From Alphaproteobacteria bacterium (lineage in GTDB: Bacteria > Pseudomonadota > Alphaproteobacteria > Reyranellales > Reyranellaceae), in the NCBI GenBank assembly GCA_013290035.1, contig JABCYT010000158.1, positions 1 through 7,252 of the forward strand: 7,252 nucleotides of DNA, given 5' to 3'. A model generated the notes under the pieces. The model saw only the letters and a program-made list of their open reading frames with translations. It did no database searches and was not told where the DNA came from. The translations under genes were made by a program, and so were the position numbers. Below, in pieces: positions 1-5,041 of this stretch; position 1 is the stretch's first letter; every line of letters begins with the position of its first letter.

Positions 1-604
1 CCGCACCGACACCACCGACGCCGCCGACACCACCCGTACCCACGCCGACCGAGGCGCCAGCGCCGGTTCCGGCAGTGCCAACACCGGCCGTGCCGCCCGC
101 ACCGACGCCGCCGGCACCGACGCCGCCCGTACCGACGCCGGCCGAAGCGGCACCGCTGGTTCCTCCAGCGCCCGCACCACCGGCCGCACCAGCGCCCGCA
201 CCGCCGCTACCCGCACCGCCGCCACCCACACCGCCGACTCCGGCGCCTGCCGAGGCGCTACCCGAAGAGCCGCCGGCGCCTGCGCCGCCCGCCGAGGCAC
301 CTGCACCCGCACCGCCGGCGCCGGCCCCGCCGGCCCCGGCACCGCCGGTTCCCGCGCCCACCGACGCGCCGCTGCTTGCACCGCCTGCCCCGCCGCCGGT
401 AGATGCGCCCACACCCGCACCGCCGACTCCGGCGGAGGCTCCGCCCGTCGCGCTGGCAGCGGCTCCGGAGGCCGCACCCGCGGCGGCGCCAGCCGCCGCG
501 CCCACGCCCGCGGTTTGGGCGCGGGCGGGCTCGAGCTGCGTAAAAGCCATCAGAGAGGCAAGTCCCGTCGCAAGGGCGATGGCAGGCATGAAGCGGGTTG
601 GCAT
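1..604 (-). CDS. Exported Gly/Ala-rich low-complexity protein (3' end outside window)
   Basis: The gene starts at an ATG (604-602) preceded at 5 nt by a perfect AGGAGG ribosome binding site. The frame stays open for 201 codons to the left edge, so the C-terminus is missing. Residues 1-29 look like a signal peptide: Arg4, a hydrophobic stretch and an AxA site (Ala27-Arg28-Ala29 before Gln30). From about residue 31 to the edge the chain is essentially only Gly, Ala, Ser, Val and Thr. It has no charged, aromatic or cysteine residue, and short variants of GAGAGG, GVGTGG and SAGAG recur. I do not recognise a family. The composition suggests a flexible or fibrous surface, matrix or envelope protein, which is inference. 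The opposite strand also has a long open frame here (Pro/Ala-rich), but it lacks a ribosome binding site and a signal sequence. A weak EcfG-type promoter lies upstream. Confidence 0.8.
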   Translation of the reverse strand, partial: MPTRFMPAIALATGLASLMAFTQLEPARAQTAGVGAAAGAAAGAASGAAASATGGASAGVGGAGVGASTGGGAGGASSGASVGAGTGGAGAGGAGAGGAGAGASAGGAGAGGSSGSASAGAGVGGVGGGGAGSGGAGAGAAGGAGAGGTSGAASAGVGTGGVGAGGVGAGGTAGVGTAGTGAGASVGVGTGGVGGVGGVGA

Positions 605-633
605 TGTAGGCCTCCTGCTGCGAATGCTGATTC

Positions 634-658
634 AACTTCCGGCTTCGTCGCTAGTTCC
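634..658 (-). promoter_or_regulatory. Possible EcfG-type promoter for the Gly-rich gene
   Basis: On the minus strand, GGAAC (658-654) is followed after 16 nt by AGTT (637-634). The EcfG consensus is GGAAC-N16/17-CGTT, so the -35 is perfect and the -10 matches 3 of 4. The -10 lies 29 nt upstream of the ATG at 604, leaving room for a short leader that holds the AGGAGG. The mismatch in the -10 makes this weaker than the plus-strand site at 746-770. Confidence 0.4.
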
Positions 659-745
659 CCTGTCACCGAATATTTCCCCGCGTGTCCATCGCGATAACAC
701 AACCGCTGCACGTGATTTGGGGACAGGTCGGCCTCAACTGAAGCG

Positions 746-770
746 GGAACTTTTTCCGACAGCCCTCGTT
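746..770 (+). promoter_or_regulatory. EcfG (general stress response) promoter
   Basis: GGAAC at 746-750 and CGTT at 767-770 are separated by exactly 16 nt, a full match to the alphaproteobacterial EcfG/RpoE2 consensus. The -10 ends 36 nt before the ATG at 807. Transcription would therefore start near 777 and give a leader of about 30 nt with a ribosome binding site in it. A 6-bp inverted repeat (CCGACA 756-761, TGTCGG 770-775) spans the -10 element. It might be a further control site or chance. Confidence 0.65.
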
Positions 771-806
771 GTCGGCTCGTCTGCTCGAACTGGTCTGGAG
801 GCCGAG

Positions 807-1361
807 ATGAGAGTGGTCAATAGGCTCGCGCTTTTCGTGTCGTGCTTGACCCTGTCTCTCGCTTGGGCGGGTGCTGCGTCTGCGCAGACGACCTATAGTT
901 GGTCGGACATCGACTGCAAGCAGTCGCGCATCGCTTCCTGGCCGGGATTGAAATGCAAAGCCACGAACGTCGTCACGACCGAAGGAAATATCGGTTCCTT
1001 CCGTCGATGGTCGGCCTTCGGAACAACGAACGAAGGCTACATCCACATCTTCCTTTGGGAAGCCCAGAACGCCTTTTCCTACATCACCCTGGATGAGACG
1101 ACGGCCGATTTCCTAAAATGGATGTACGAGAACGGGCAGTTTGCCGGCCAATTTTCCCCGGTCGCCCGTTATCACGAGGCCGACTACTCCACGTTCAGGG
1201 ACTCCAAGCAGGCGCAGAGCTGTGCAGGGTTTCGCCGAACCGGCAAGCAGCGGCGAGGCGGGTATGAGTGGATCGTCGGCGGCATATTGTGCGCTCCTGC
1301 CGGCAGGAACCTGACCGACGATCAATTCGCCCAGTTCATCGACAGGGTGCGGCTCCAATAG
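807..1361 (+). CDS. Small exported four-cysteine protein, function unknown
   Basis: The protein is 184 aa. I chose ATG 807 because GGAGG (797-801) sits 5 nt upstream and the N-terminus is a clear signal peptide: Arg2 and Arg6, a hydrophobic core at about residues 7-23, and cleavage after Ala24-Ser25-Ala26. The same frame is open further upstream, but that stretch is the antisense of the Gly-rich gene. The mature part of about 158 residues has four cysteines (37, 50, 139, 162), enough for two disulfides in the periplasm, and is rich in aromatic residues. It ends in a short amphipathic region after Asn168-Leu169-Thr170. I do not recognise a family. The upstream EcfG-type promoter suggests general-stress expression. 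Base composition is visibly less GC-rich than in the metal genes. The stop lies 8 bp from the stop of the convergent chrA. Confidence 0.85.
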   Translation: MRVVNRLALFVSCLTLSLAWAGAASAQTTYSWSDIDCKQSRIASWPGLKCKATNVVTTEGNIGSFRRWSAFGTTNEGYIHIFLWEAQNAFSYITLDETTADFLKWMYENGQFAGQFSPVARYHEADYSTFRDSKQAQSCAGFRRTGKQRRGGYEWIVGGILCAPAGRNLTDDQFAQFIDRVRLQ

Positions 1362-1369
1362 CGTCGGCC

Positions 1370-2611
1370 TCAGAGCGCGGCGATGAGGGCGCCACCGACC
1401 GCGCAGAGAATCACGACCAGCCAGGGCGGGGTCTTCCACATGAACAGGAGCAGGAAGGCACCGATGGCGAGCGCGAAGTCGCCGCGGTTCGTGATTCCCG
1501 CCGTCCATACCGGATCGTAAAGAGCGGCCAGCAGAAGCCCGACGACGGCGGCGTTCACACCGCGCAACCCGGCCTGCGCCATGCTGCGCCGGCGGAGCTC
1601 CTCCCAGAACGGCAACGCGCCGAAGACCAGCAGGAAGGACGGGACAAAGACCGCCACGAGACACAGCACGGCGCCCGCCACGCCGTGCGGCGGAGGCTTC
1701 ATGACGGCGCCGAGATAGGCGGCGAAGGTGAACAAGGGGCCCGGCACGGCCTGGGCGGCGCCGTATCCGGCGAGAAAAGCGTCGTTGGTGACCCAGCCGT
1801 TCGGAACCACCGCCGCCTGCAGAAGCGGCAGCACGACGTGGCCGCCGCCGAACACCAGCGAACCCGCGCGATAGAAAGCGTCGACCAACCTGACAGGCTG
1901 CGAGGAGGCCACGGAAGCGAACACGGGCAGCCCCGCCAACAAAGCGAAGAAGATCACCAGCAGGACGGCGCCGGTGCGGCGGCTCACCGGCATCGGCAGC
2001 GCAACATGACCGGAGGGTGGGTCGCCACGCAGCAGCGCGGCGCCGACCACGCCACCGGCCGCGATCATGCCGACCAGGGTCCAGGCCGAAGGCAACGCCA
2101 GGACGACGATGGCCGTCACCACGGCGATCGTCGCCCGCTCGCGATCGGGGGCCAGCGAACGCATCATCCCGAGCACGGCCTGGGCGACGACGGCGACGGC
2201 AGCGACCTTCAGCCCGTGCAGCCATCCCGTCCCGCCGGCGCCGCCAAGCGCGTCGATGCCATAGGCGAACACGACCAGCGTGATGGCTGAGGGCAGCGTG
2301 AACCCGGTCCACGCCGCGAAGGCCCCGGCATAGCCTGCCCGGGAGAGCCCGATGGCAATGCCGACCTGGCTCGATGCCGGCCCGGGCAGGAACTGGCAGA
2401 GGGCGACGATGTCGGCATAGGTATGATCGGCGAGCCACCGCCGCTTGGTGACGAATTCTTCCCGGAAATAGCCGAGATGGGCGACCGGCCCGCCGAACGA
2501 GGTGAGGCCGAGGCGCAGGAAGACGGCTAGCACTTCAGGCCAGGTGCCGGGCGGGCCGCCCGTGGACACGGCAGCAGGCGTTCTAGATGTGTTGTCTGCA
2601 GTCTCCGTCAT
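1370..2611 (-). CDS. chrA: ChrA chromate transporter (two-domain CHR family)
   Basis: This 413-aa inner-membrane protein belongs to the CHR superfamily, whose members expel chromate from the cytoplasm. Both CHR halves are present. The N-terminal half carries FLRLGLTSFGGPVAHLGYF and QFLPGPASSQVGIAIG. The C-terminal half carries FGGGHVVLPLL and GYGAAQAVPGPLFTF, with about ten hydrophobic segments overall. The length is normal for long-chain ChrA. The start ATG at 2611 shares its A with the stop of the PadR gene (TGATG), so translation is probably coupled. An upstream extension in the same frame would only overlap padR antiparallel to nothing useful and lacks ChrA features. The ribosome binding site is weak (GGCGAG). 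The gene ends the metal block and converges on the small exported protein gene with no room for a classical terminator between them. Chromate specificity rests on family membership; some CHR proteins are untested. Confidence 0.93.
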   Translation of the reverse strand: MTETADNTSRTPAAVSTGGPPGTWPEVLAVFLRLGLTSFGGPVAHLGYFREEFVTKRRWLADHTYADIVALCQFLPGPASSQVGIAIGLSRAGYAGAFAAWTGFTLPSAITLVVFAYGIDALGGAGGTGWLHGLKVAAVAVVAQAVLGMMRSLAPDRERATIAVVTAIVVLALPSAWTLVGMIAAGGVVGAALLRGDPPSGHVALPMPVSRRTGAVLLVIFFALLAGLPVFASVASSQPVRLVDAFYRAGSLVFGGGHVVLPLLQAAVVPNGWVTNDAFLAGYGAAQAVPGPLFTFAAYLGAVMKPPPHGVAGAVLCLVAVFVPSFLLVFGALPFWEELRRRSMAQAGLRGVNAAVVGLLLAALYDPVWTAGITNRGDFALAIGAFLLLFMWKTPPWLVVILCAVGGALIAAL

Positions 2612-2922
2612 CACTCGCCAACCAATTCTTTGTAAAGTTCGCGCACCTTTGCCTTGGCGACCTTGAGCGCCGCATGTCCCAGGCGGGTCGCCTGGGAGTG
2701 ACGGCGCGCACGGCGACCCACGCCTTCGGTCCTGGATTTGAGGTAGCCCTTGCGCTCCAGCCCATGCAGCATCGGATAGAGCGTTCCCGGGCCGATCTTG
2801 TAGCCGTGCTCGCGCAGCTCCTCGAGCATCCAGTTGCCGAAGAACTCGCCTTCCGCCGCATGATGCAAAATGTGCAGGCGAATGAGCCCAGTGAGGAAAT
2901 CCTGATGCTTTGCTGTCGTCAT
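2611..2922 (-). CDS. PadR-family transcriptional regulator of chrA
   Basis: This is a 103-aa cytoplasmic winged-helix protein, the size of short PadR regulators. The PadR core is easy to read: LIRLHILHHAAEGEFFGNWM, then LEELREHGYKIGPGTLYPML (recognition region) and HGLERKGYLKS. A basic wing follows (GRRARRHSQATRLGHAAL), then a C-terminal helix at about residues 84-103 that normally forms the dimer. The wing has Ser where many PadR proteins have Tyr. I chose ATG 2922 because homology begins at once. A longer in-frame start at 3099 would run antisense-like sequence through aqpS. No strong ribosome binding site is visible. The gene lies 55 bp after aqpS and overlaps chrA by one base. The tandem repeat just upstream suggests autoregulated control of padR-chrA. 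The inducing ligand is unknown; chromate is a guess from context. Confidence 0.88.
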   Translation of the reverse strand: MTTAKHQDFLTGLIRLHILHHAAEGEFFGNWMLEELREHGYKIGPGTLYPMLHGLERKGYLKSRTEGVGRRARRHSQATRLGHAALKVAKAKVRELYKELVGE

Positions 2923-2937
2923 GTCGAGAAAACACGA

Positions 2938-2963
2938 TAATCGAAATTCGTAATCGAAGTTCG
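2938..2963. repeat. Tandem 13-bp repeat, candidate PadR operator
   Basis: TAATCGAAATTCG (2938-2950) is followed directly by TAATCGAAGTTCG (2951-2963), 12 of 13 identical. Each copy contains a 9-bp palindrome, CGAANTTCG (2942-2950 and 2955-2963), so two dyads lie 13 bp apart. The element fills much of the 55-bp gap between aqpS and padR and is more AT-rich than its surroundings. It is probably where a regulator binds over a padR-chrA promoter. It does not show the ATGT-N8-ACAT pattern known from some PadR operators. Confidence 0.5.
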
Positions 2964-2977
2964 GCCGCCGGAAGATG

Positions 2978-3634
2978 TCAGTCGTCCAGTACCCGAGCCA
3001 ATACCGTGGCGAGCAAGGCGCCTGCGATCTGAGCCGCAATAAAACCGGGCGCATCGGCCGGCGCAATGCCGGCAAAGCTATTCGACAGCGATCGCGCAAT
3101 CGTCACCGCCGGATTGGCGAACGACGTCGAGGCGGTGAACCAATAGGCGCCGACGATGTAGACGGCAATGGCCGCCGGCAGGCCGGGCGATTGCCTGCGC
3201 ACGCCGAGCAGGATCAGCAGCACCAGGCCGAACGTTGCCGTCGCCTCGGCCGACCATTGGCCGAGGCCGGTCCGCACCCTGGTCGAGGCCTGCAGGATCG
3301 GCAGCTCGAACATCAGATGGGCCAGCCAGACGCCCAGGATGGCGCCGACGAACTGCGCGGCGAGAAACGGCAGAATGCGGCGGCGCGCGCTATCCCCGCG
3401 CCAGGCGAGGGCGAGCGTCACCACCGGATTGAAATGCGCGCCGGAGACGGGCCCGAACATGACGATCAGGGCGAACAGGGCGCCGCCCGTGGCGATGGCA
3501 TTGGCGAGCAGCGCCAGCCCGACATTCCCGCCCGACAAACGCTCGGCCATGATGCCGGAGCCGACCACGGCGGCGAGCAGCAGCGCCGTGCCGATCGCCT
3601 CGGCGAGCGCCGCCGGAACATCGGCGCGCTTCAT
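2978..3634 (-). CDS. aqpS: AqpS-like aquaglyceroporin of the ars operon
   Basis: This is a 218-aa MIP-family channel with about six membrane segments. The two pore loops are [10 protein letters not shown] (Asn69-Pro70-Val71, where most channels have NPA) and SFANPAVT (Asn174-Pro175-Ala176). The residue after the second NPA is Val177, where ordinary aquaporins and GlpF have Arg. A valine there, at the same number, is what I recall for Sinorhizobium meliloti AqpS, whose wide pore passes As(III). The expected role is exit of As(OH)3 made by ArsC and ArsI, down its gradient. ATG 3634 overlaps the arsC stop (ATGA), so it is translated in the ars operon. The ribosome binding site is weak. The product is clearly a MIP channel. 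The arsenic role is inferred from the operon and from Val177. Confidence 0.88.
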   Translation of the reverse strand: MKRADVPAALAEAIGTALLLAAVVGSGIMAERLSGGNVGLALLANAIATGGALFALIVMFGPVSGAHFNPVVTLALAWRGDSARRRILPFLAAQFVGAILGVWLAHLMFELPILQASTRVRTGLGQWSAEATATFGLVLLILLGVRRQSPGLPAAIAVYIVGAYWFTASTSFANPAVTIARSLSNSFAGIAPADAPGFIAAQIAGALLATVLARVLDD

Positions 3635-4059
3635 GTCGCTTCCACCAGCCGCGCGATGCGGTGGTCCAGGGCTTGGTAGGTGTCGGCGAAGGCGCGACGG
3701 CGCTCGGCGTCCCTGCCCTGTACGGCTGCCGGATCGGGCAGGCTCCAGTGCGCGACCGCGGGCCGTCCCGGCCACACCGGGCAGGCTTCGCCCGCCGCGT
3801 TGTCGCAGACGGTGATGATGCGATCCATGTGCGGCGCGCCGGGTGCGGCGAACTCGTCCCAGCTCTTGGAGCGCAGGCCCGCGATCGCGAGACCCTTCTC
3901 GCGCAGCAACTCGAGCGCCAGCGGATGGACCTCGCCGCGCGGATGGCTGCCGGCGCTGAAGGCTGCGAAGCGGCCGGCGCCACGGTGGTTGAGGATCGCT
4001 TCGGCGAGGATGCTGCGCGCGGAGTTGCCCGTGCAGAGAAAGAGGACGTTGCGACTCAC
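3631..4059 (-). CDS. arsC: ArsC arsenate reductase (LMW phosphatase-like)
   Basis: This 142-aa cytoplasmic enzyme reduces arsenate to arsenite. It has the low-molecular-weight tyrosine phosphatase P-loop CTGNSAR (Cys9 to Arg15, CX5R) right after a beta strand. It also has two later cysteines, Cys85 and Cys93, in [16 protein letters not shown], followed by HWSLPDP. These would serve the thiol cascade seen in this class of ArsC, with Cys9 making the first attack on arsenate. Whether thioredoxin or glutathione/glutaredoxin resolves the disulfide cannot be told from the sequence. I chose GTG 4059, which overlaps the arsI stop (GTGA), because homology starts with the following residues SRNVLFLC; no separate ribosome binding site is seen. 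The stop overlaps the aqpS start. Confidence 0.93.
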   Translation of the reverse strand: MSRNVLFLCTGNSARSILAEAILNHRGAGRFAAFSAGSHPRGEVHPLALELLREKGLAIAGLRSKSWDEFAAPGAPHMDRIITVCDNAAGEACPVWPGRPAVAHWSLPDPAAVQGRDAERRRAFADTYQALDHRIARLVEAT

Positions 4060-4490
4060 GCCGCCGTCGGCCCGCAGCAGGCTTTCGATGGGGACACCGG
4101 CCGCGGCGCGCTCATGCCATAGACCGTGCTCTCGCCGCTGGTCAGGAAGGTCTCCCACGCCACGCCCTGCGGATCGGCGATCCAGCTCTTTTCCGACTGG
4201 GCGTAGCAGCAGGTGGTCTTGCCCTCTTCGAGCACCGGCGCCTCGGCCTGTCGCAGGCGGCCATAGACCTCCTGCAGCTCGACGCCGTCCTCGACCTGGA
4301 TGCCGAGATGGTCGATGCCGGGATCGCCGCCGGAATGGGTGGAAATCGCGAAGTTGACCCGCGGATCCTCGAGCATCCACTTGGCGTAGTCGGGCTTGAC
4401 GACGGTCGGACGGGCCGCGAACAACGCCGAATAGAAGCGGATCGACTCGTCGAGATCGGCGACCGACATGTGGACGTGCAGGCGCTTCAT
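4056..4490 (-). CDS. arsI: ArsI/CadI-family dioxygenase, probable C-As lyase
   Basis: This 144-aa protein has the vicinal-oxygen-chelate (glyoxalase) fold. It fits ArsI, the Fe(II)-dependent enzyme that splits the C-As bond of trivalent organoarsenicals such as methylarsenite. Likely metal ligands are His5 (or His7) before [11 protein letters not shown], His61 in IDHLGIQV and Glu113 in AWETF. The hallmark pair Cys94-Cys95 in GKTTCCYAQ is where ArsI binds the arsenical, and KSWIADPQG follows as in the family. A second pair, Cys138-Cys139, lies near the C-terminus. The start ATG 4490 overlaps the arsR stop by 4 nt (ATGA) and has AAGGAG upstream. The name cadI (cadmium-induced protein) is used for close relatives, so a role in cadmium is not excluded, but the ars context favours ArsI. 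Confidence 0.88.
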   Translation of the reverse strand: MKRLHVHMSVADLDESIRFYSALFAARPTVVKPDYAKWMLEDPRVNFAISTHSGGDPGIDHLGIQVEDGVELQEVYGRLRQAEAPVLEEGKTTCCYAQSEKSWIADPQGVAWETFLTSGESTVYGMSAPRPVSPSKACCGPTAA

Positions 4491-4852
4491 GACCGTGCTC
4501 CTTTGCTCTTGCGTCGAACCAGTCTCGCCGATTGGGGCTCGCACACCGGCACACCGCAGCCCGCACGATCGCCGGCGCAGCAATTCTCGGTGAGGAAGCT
4601 CATCAGCGCGTTCATGCCGTCATAGTTGGTGGCGTAGATCAGCGAGCGGCCGTCGCGCCGCTGATGAACCAGGCCGGCATGCTTGAGCTGCGCCAGGTGG
4701 AAGGAAAGGGTGGGTGCAGCGATGCCGAGCCTTTCCGCGATCTGGCCGGCCGGCAGACCGGGGGCGCCCGCCTGGACCAGCAGACGGAACACGTCGAGGC
4801 GGTTTTCCTGGGCCAATGCAGAGAGCGCGGTGACGGCGATTTTAGATTCCAT
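4487..4852 (-). CDS. arsR: ArsR-family As(III)-responsive repressor
   Basis: This 121-aa winged-helix repressor has a DNA-binding region at about residues 30-75 ([20 protein letters not shown], then [14 protein letters not shown]). It lacks the ELCVCDL metal site of the E. coli type. Instead it has Cys91-Cys92, Cys99 and Cys104 after the last core helix. This resembles the ArsR of Acidithiobacillus ferrooxidans, which binds As(III) through Cys95, Cys96 and Cys102 (from memory). The start ATG 4852 fits the usual N-terminus of the family, but no ribosome binding site precedes it. The sigma70-like promoter upstream predicts a start of transcription at or next to the ATG. It is the first gene of the arsR-arsI-arsC-aqpS run and probably represses it until As(III) binds. 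The stop overlaps the arsI start. Confidence 0.93.
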   Translation of the reverse strand: MESKIAVTALSALAQENRLDVFRLLVQAGAPGLPAGQIAERLGIAAPTLSFHLAQLKHAGLVHQRRDGRSLIYATNYDGMNALMSFLTENCCAGDRAGCGVPVCEPQSARLVRRKSKGARS

Positions 4853-4859
4853 ATTTCTA

Positions 4860-4888
4860 TAACTATGGAACTATATAGCGAATGTCAA
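4860..4888 (-). promoter_or_regulatory. arsR promoter with likely operator
   Basis: On the minus strand a perfect -35 TTGACA (4888-4883) is followed after 17 nt by TAGTTA (4865-4860) as a weak -10. The start of transcription would fall near 4853, directly before the ATG at 4852. The same AT-rich stretch holds a direct repeat (AACTAT at 4861-4866 and 4869-4874 on the plus strand), the dyad CTATATAG (4871-4878), and CCATA/TATGG arms flanking the start (4849-4853, 4864-4868). These are plausible ArsR contact sites. Which of them ArsR uses is not known. Confidence 0.55.
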
Positions 4889-5041
4889 GAAGCCGAACAG
4901 CAGCAATGCGTTGATCTGCCTGGCGGCGATTCCGACGCTGGCGATAGCTCGCCCGCCCTGGCAGGCGCCGCCGCCGGACTTTGGCCGCCGCGGCGGGTGC
5001 AGCGCTCTATGGGCGACGAACACGATGAGTAGCCCGACCAT
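4871..5041 (-). CDS. Doubtful small hydrophobic protein after copB
   Basis: This is a 56-codon frame whose ATG (5041-5039) shares a base with the copB stop (TGATG), the same junction seen between padR and chrA. It has a hydrophobic start (residues 2-10, MVGLLIVFVA), a Pro/Arg/Gly-rich middle with one Cys, and a second hydrophobic stretch at about residues 43-56 (NALLLFGFLTFAI). It could be a tiny membrane protein, as often found in copper operons. It could equally be a decayed or chance frame: there is no good ribosome binding site, and its last codons overlap the arsR promoter. I recognise no family. A plus-strand frame over the same bases has no better support. Confidence 0.3.
   Translation of the reverse strand: MVGLLIVFVAHRALHPPRRPKSGGGACQGGRAIASVGIAARQINALLLFGFLTFAI

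Noticed and set aside
1..604. CRISPR or satellite-type repeat array
   Set aside because: Repeats are irregular and codon-phased (GGC, GCC and GGT triplets) without spacers, as expected of a low-complexity coding region.
258..635. Minus-strand Arg/Gly/Cys-rich frame in the repeat region
   Set aside because: It is a shadow in another frame of the Gly-rich gene. The AGGAGG and the signal peptide belong to the frame starting at 604.
75..806. Plus-strand Pro/Ala-rich coding region upstream of the small exported protein
   Set aside because: It starts at GTG with no ribosome binding site, has no signal sequence, and is the antisense of a well-supported Gly-rich gene. The downstream gene has its own start at 807.
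1362..1369. Terminator between the convergent exported-protein gene and chrA
   Set aside because: Only 8 bp separate the two stops and no hairpin with a T-run is visible there; termination may be Rho-dependent or lie inside the genes.
1268..2290. Long plus-strand frame opposite chrA
   Set aside because: Its Arg/Gln/His-rich composition is typical of the antisense of GC-rich genes; chrA on the other strand has full family motifs.
2611..3099. Longer PadR start at 3099
   Set aside because: The extra residues come from aqpS sequence in another frame. PadR homology begins right after Met at 2922, and the regulatory repeat lies in between.
3631..4566. 311-codon version of ArsC
   Set aside because: The N-terminal extension is out-of-frame arsI and arsR sequence. 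The GTG at 4059 overlapping the arsI stop gives a normal 142-aa ArsC.
4056..4583. Longer start of the ArsI-like protein at 4583
   Set aside because: The extension lies within arsR. ATG 4490 has AAGGAG upstream and the family N-terminus.
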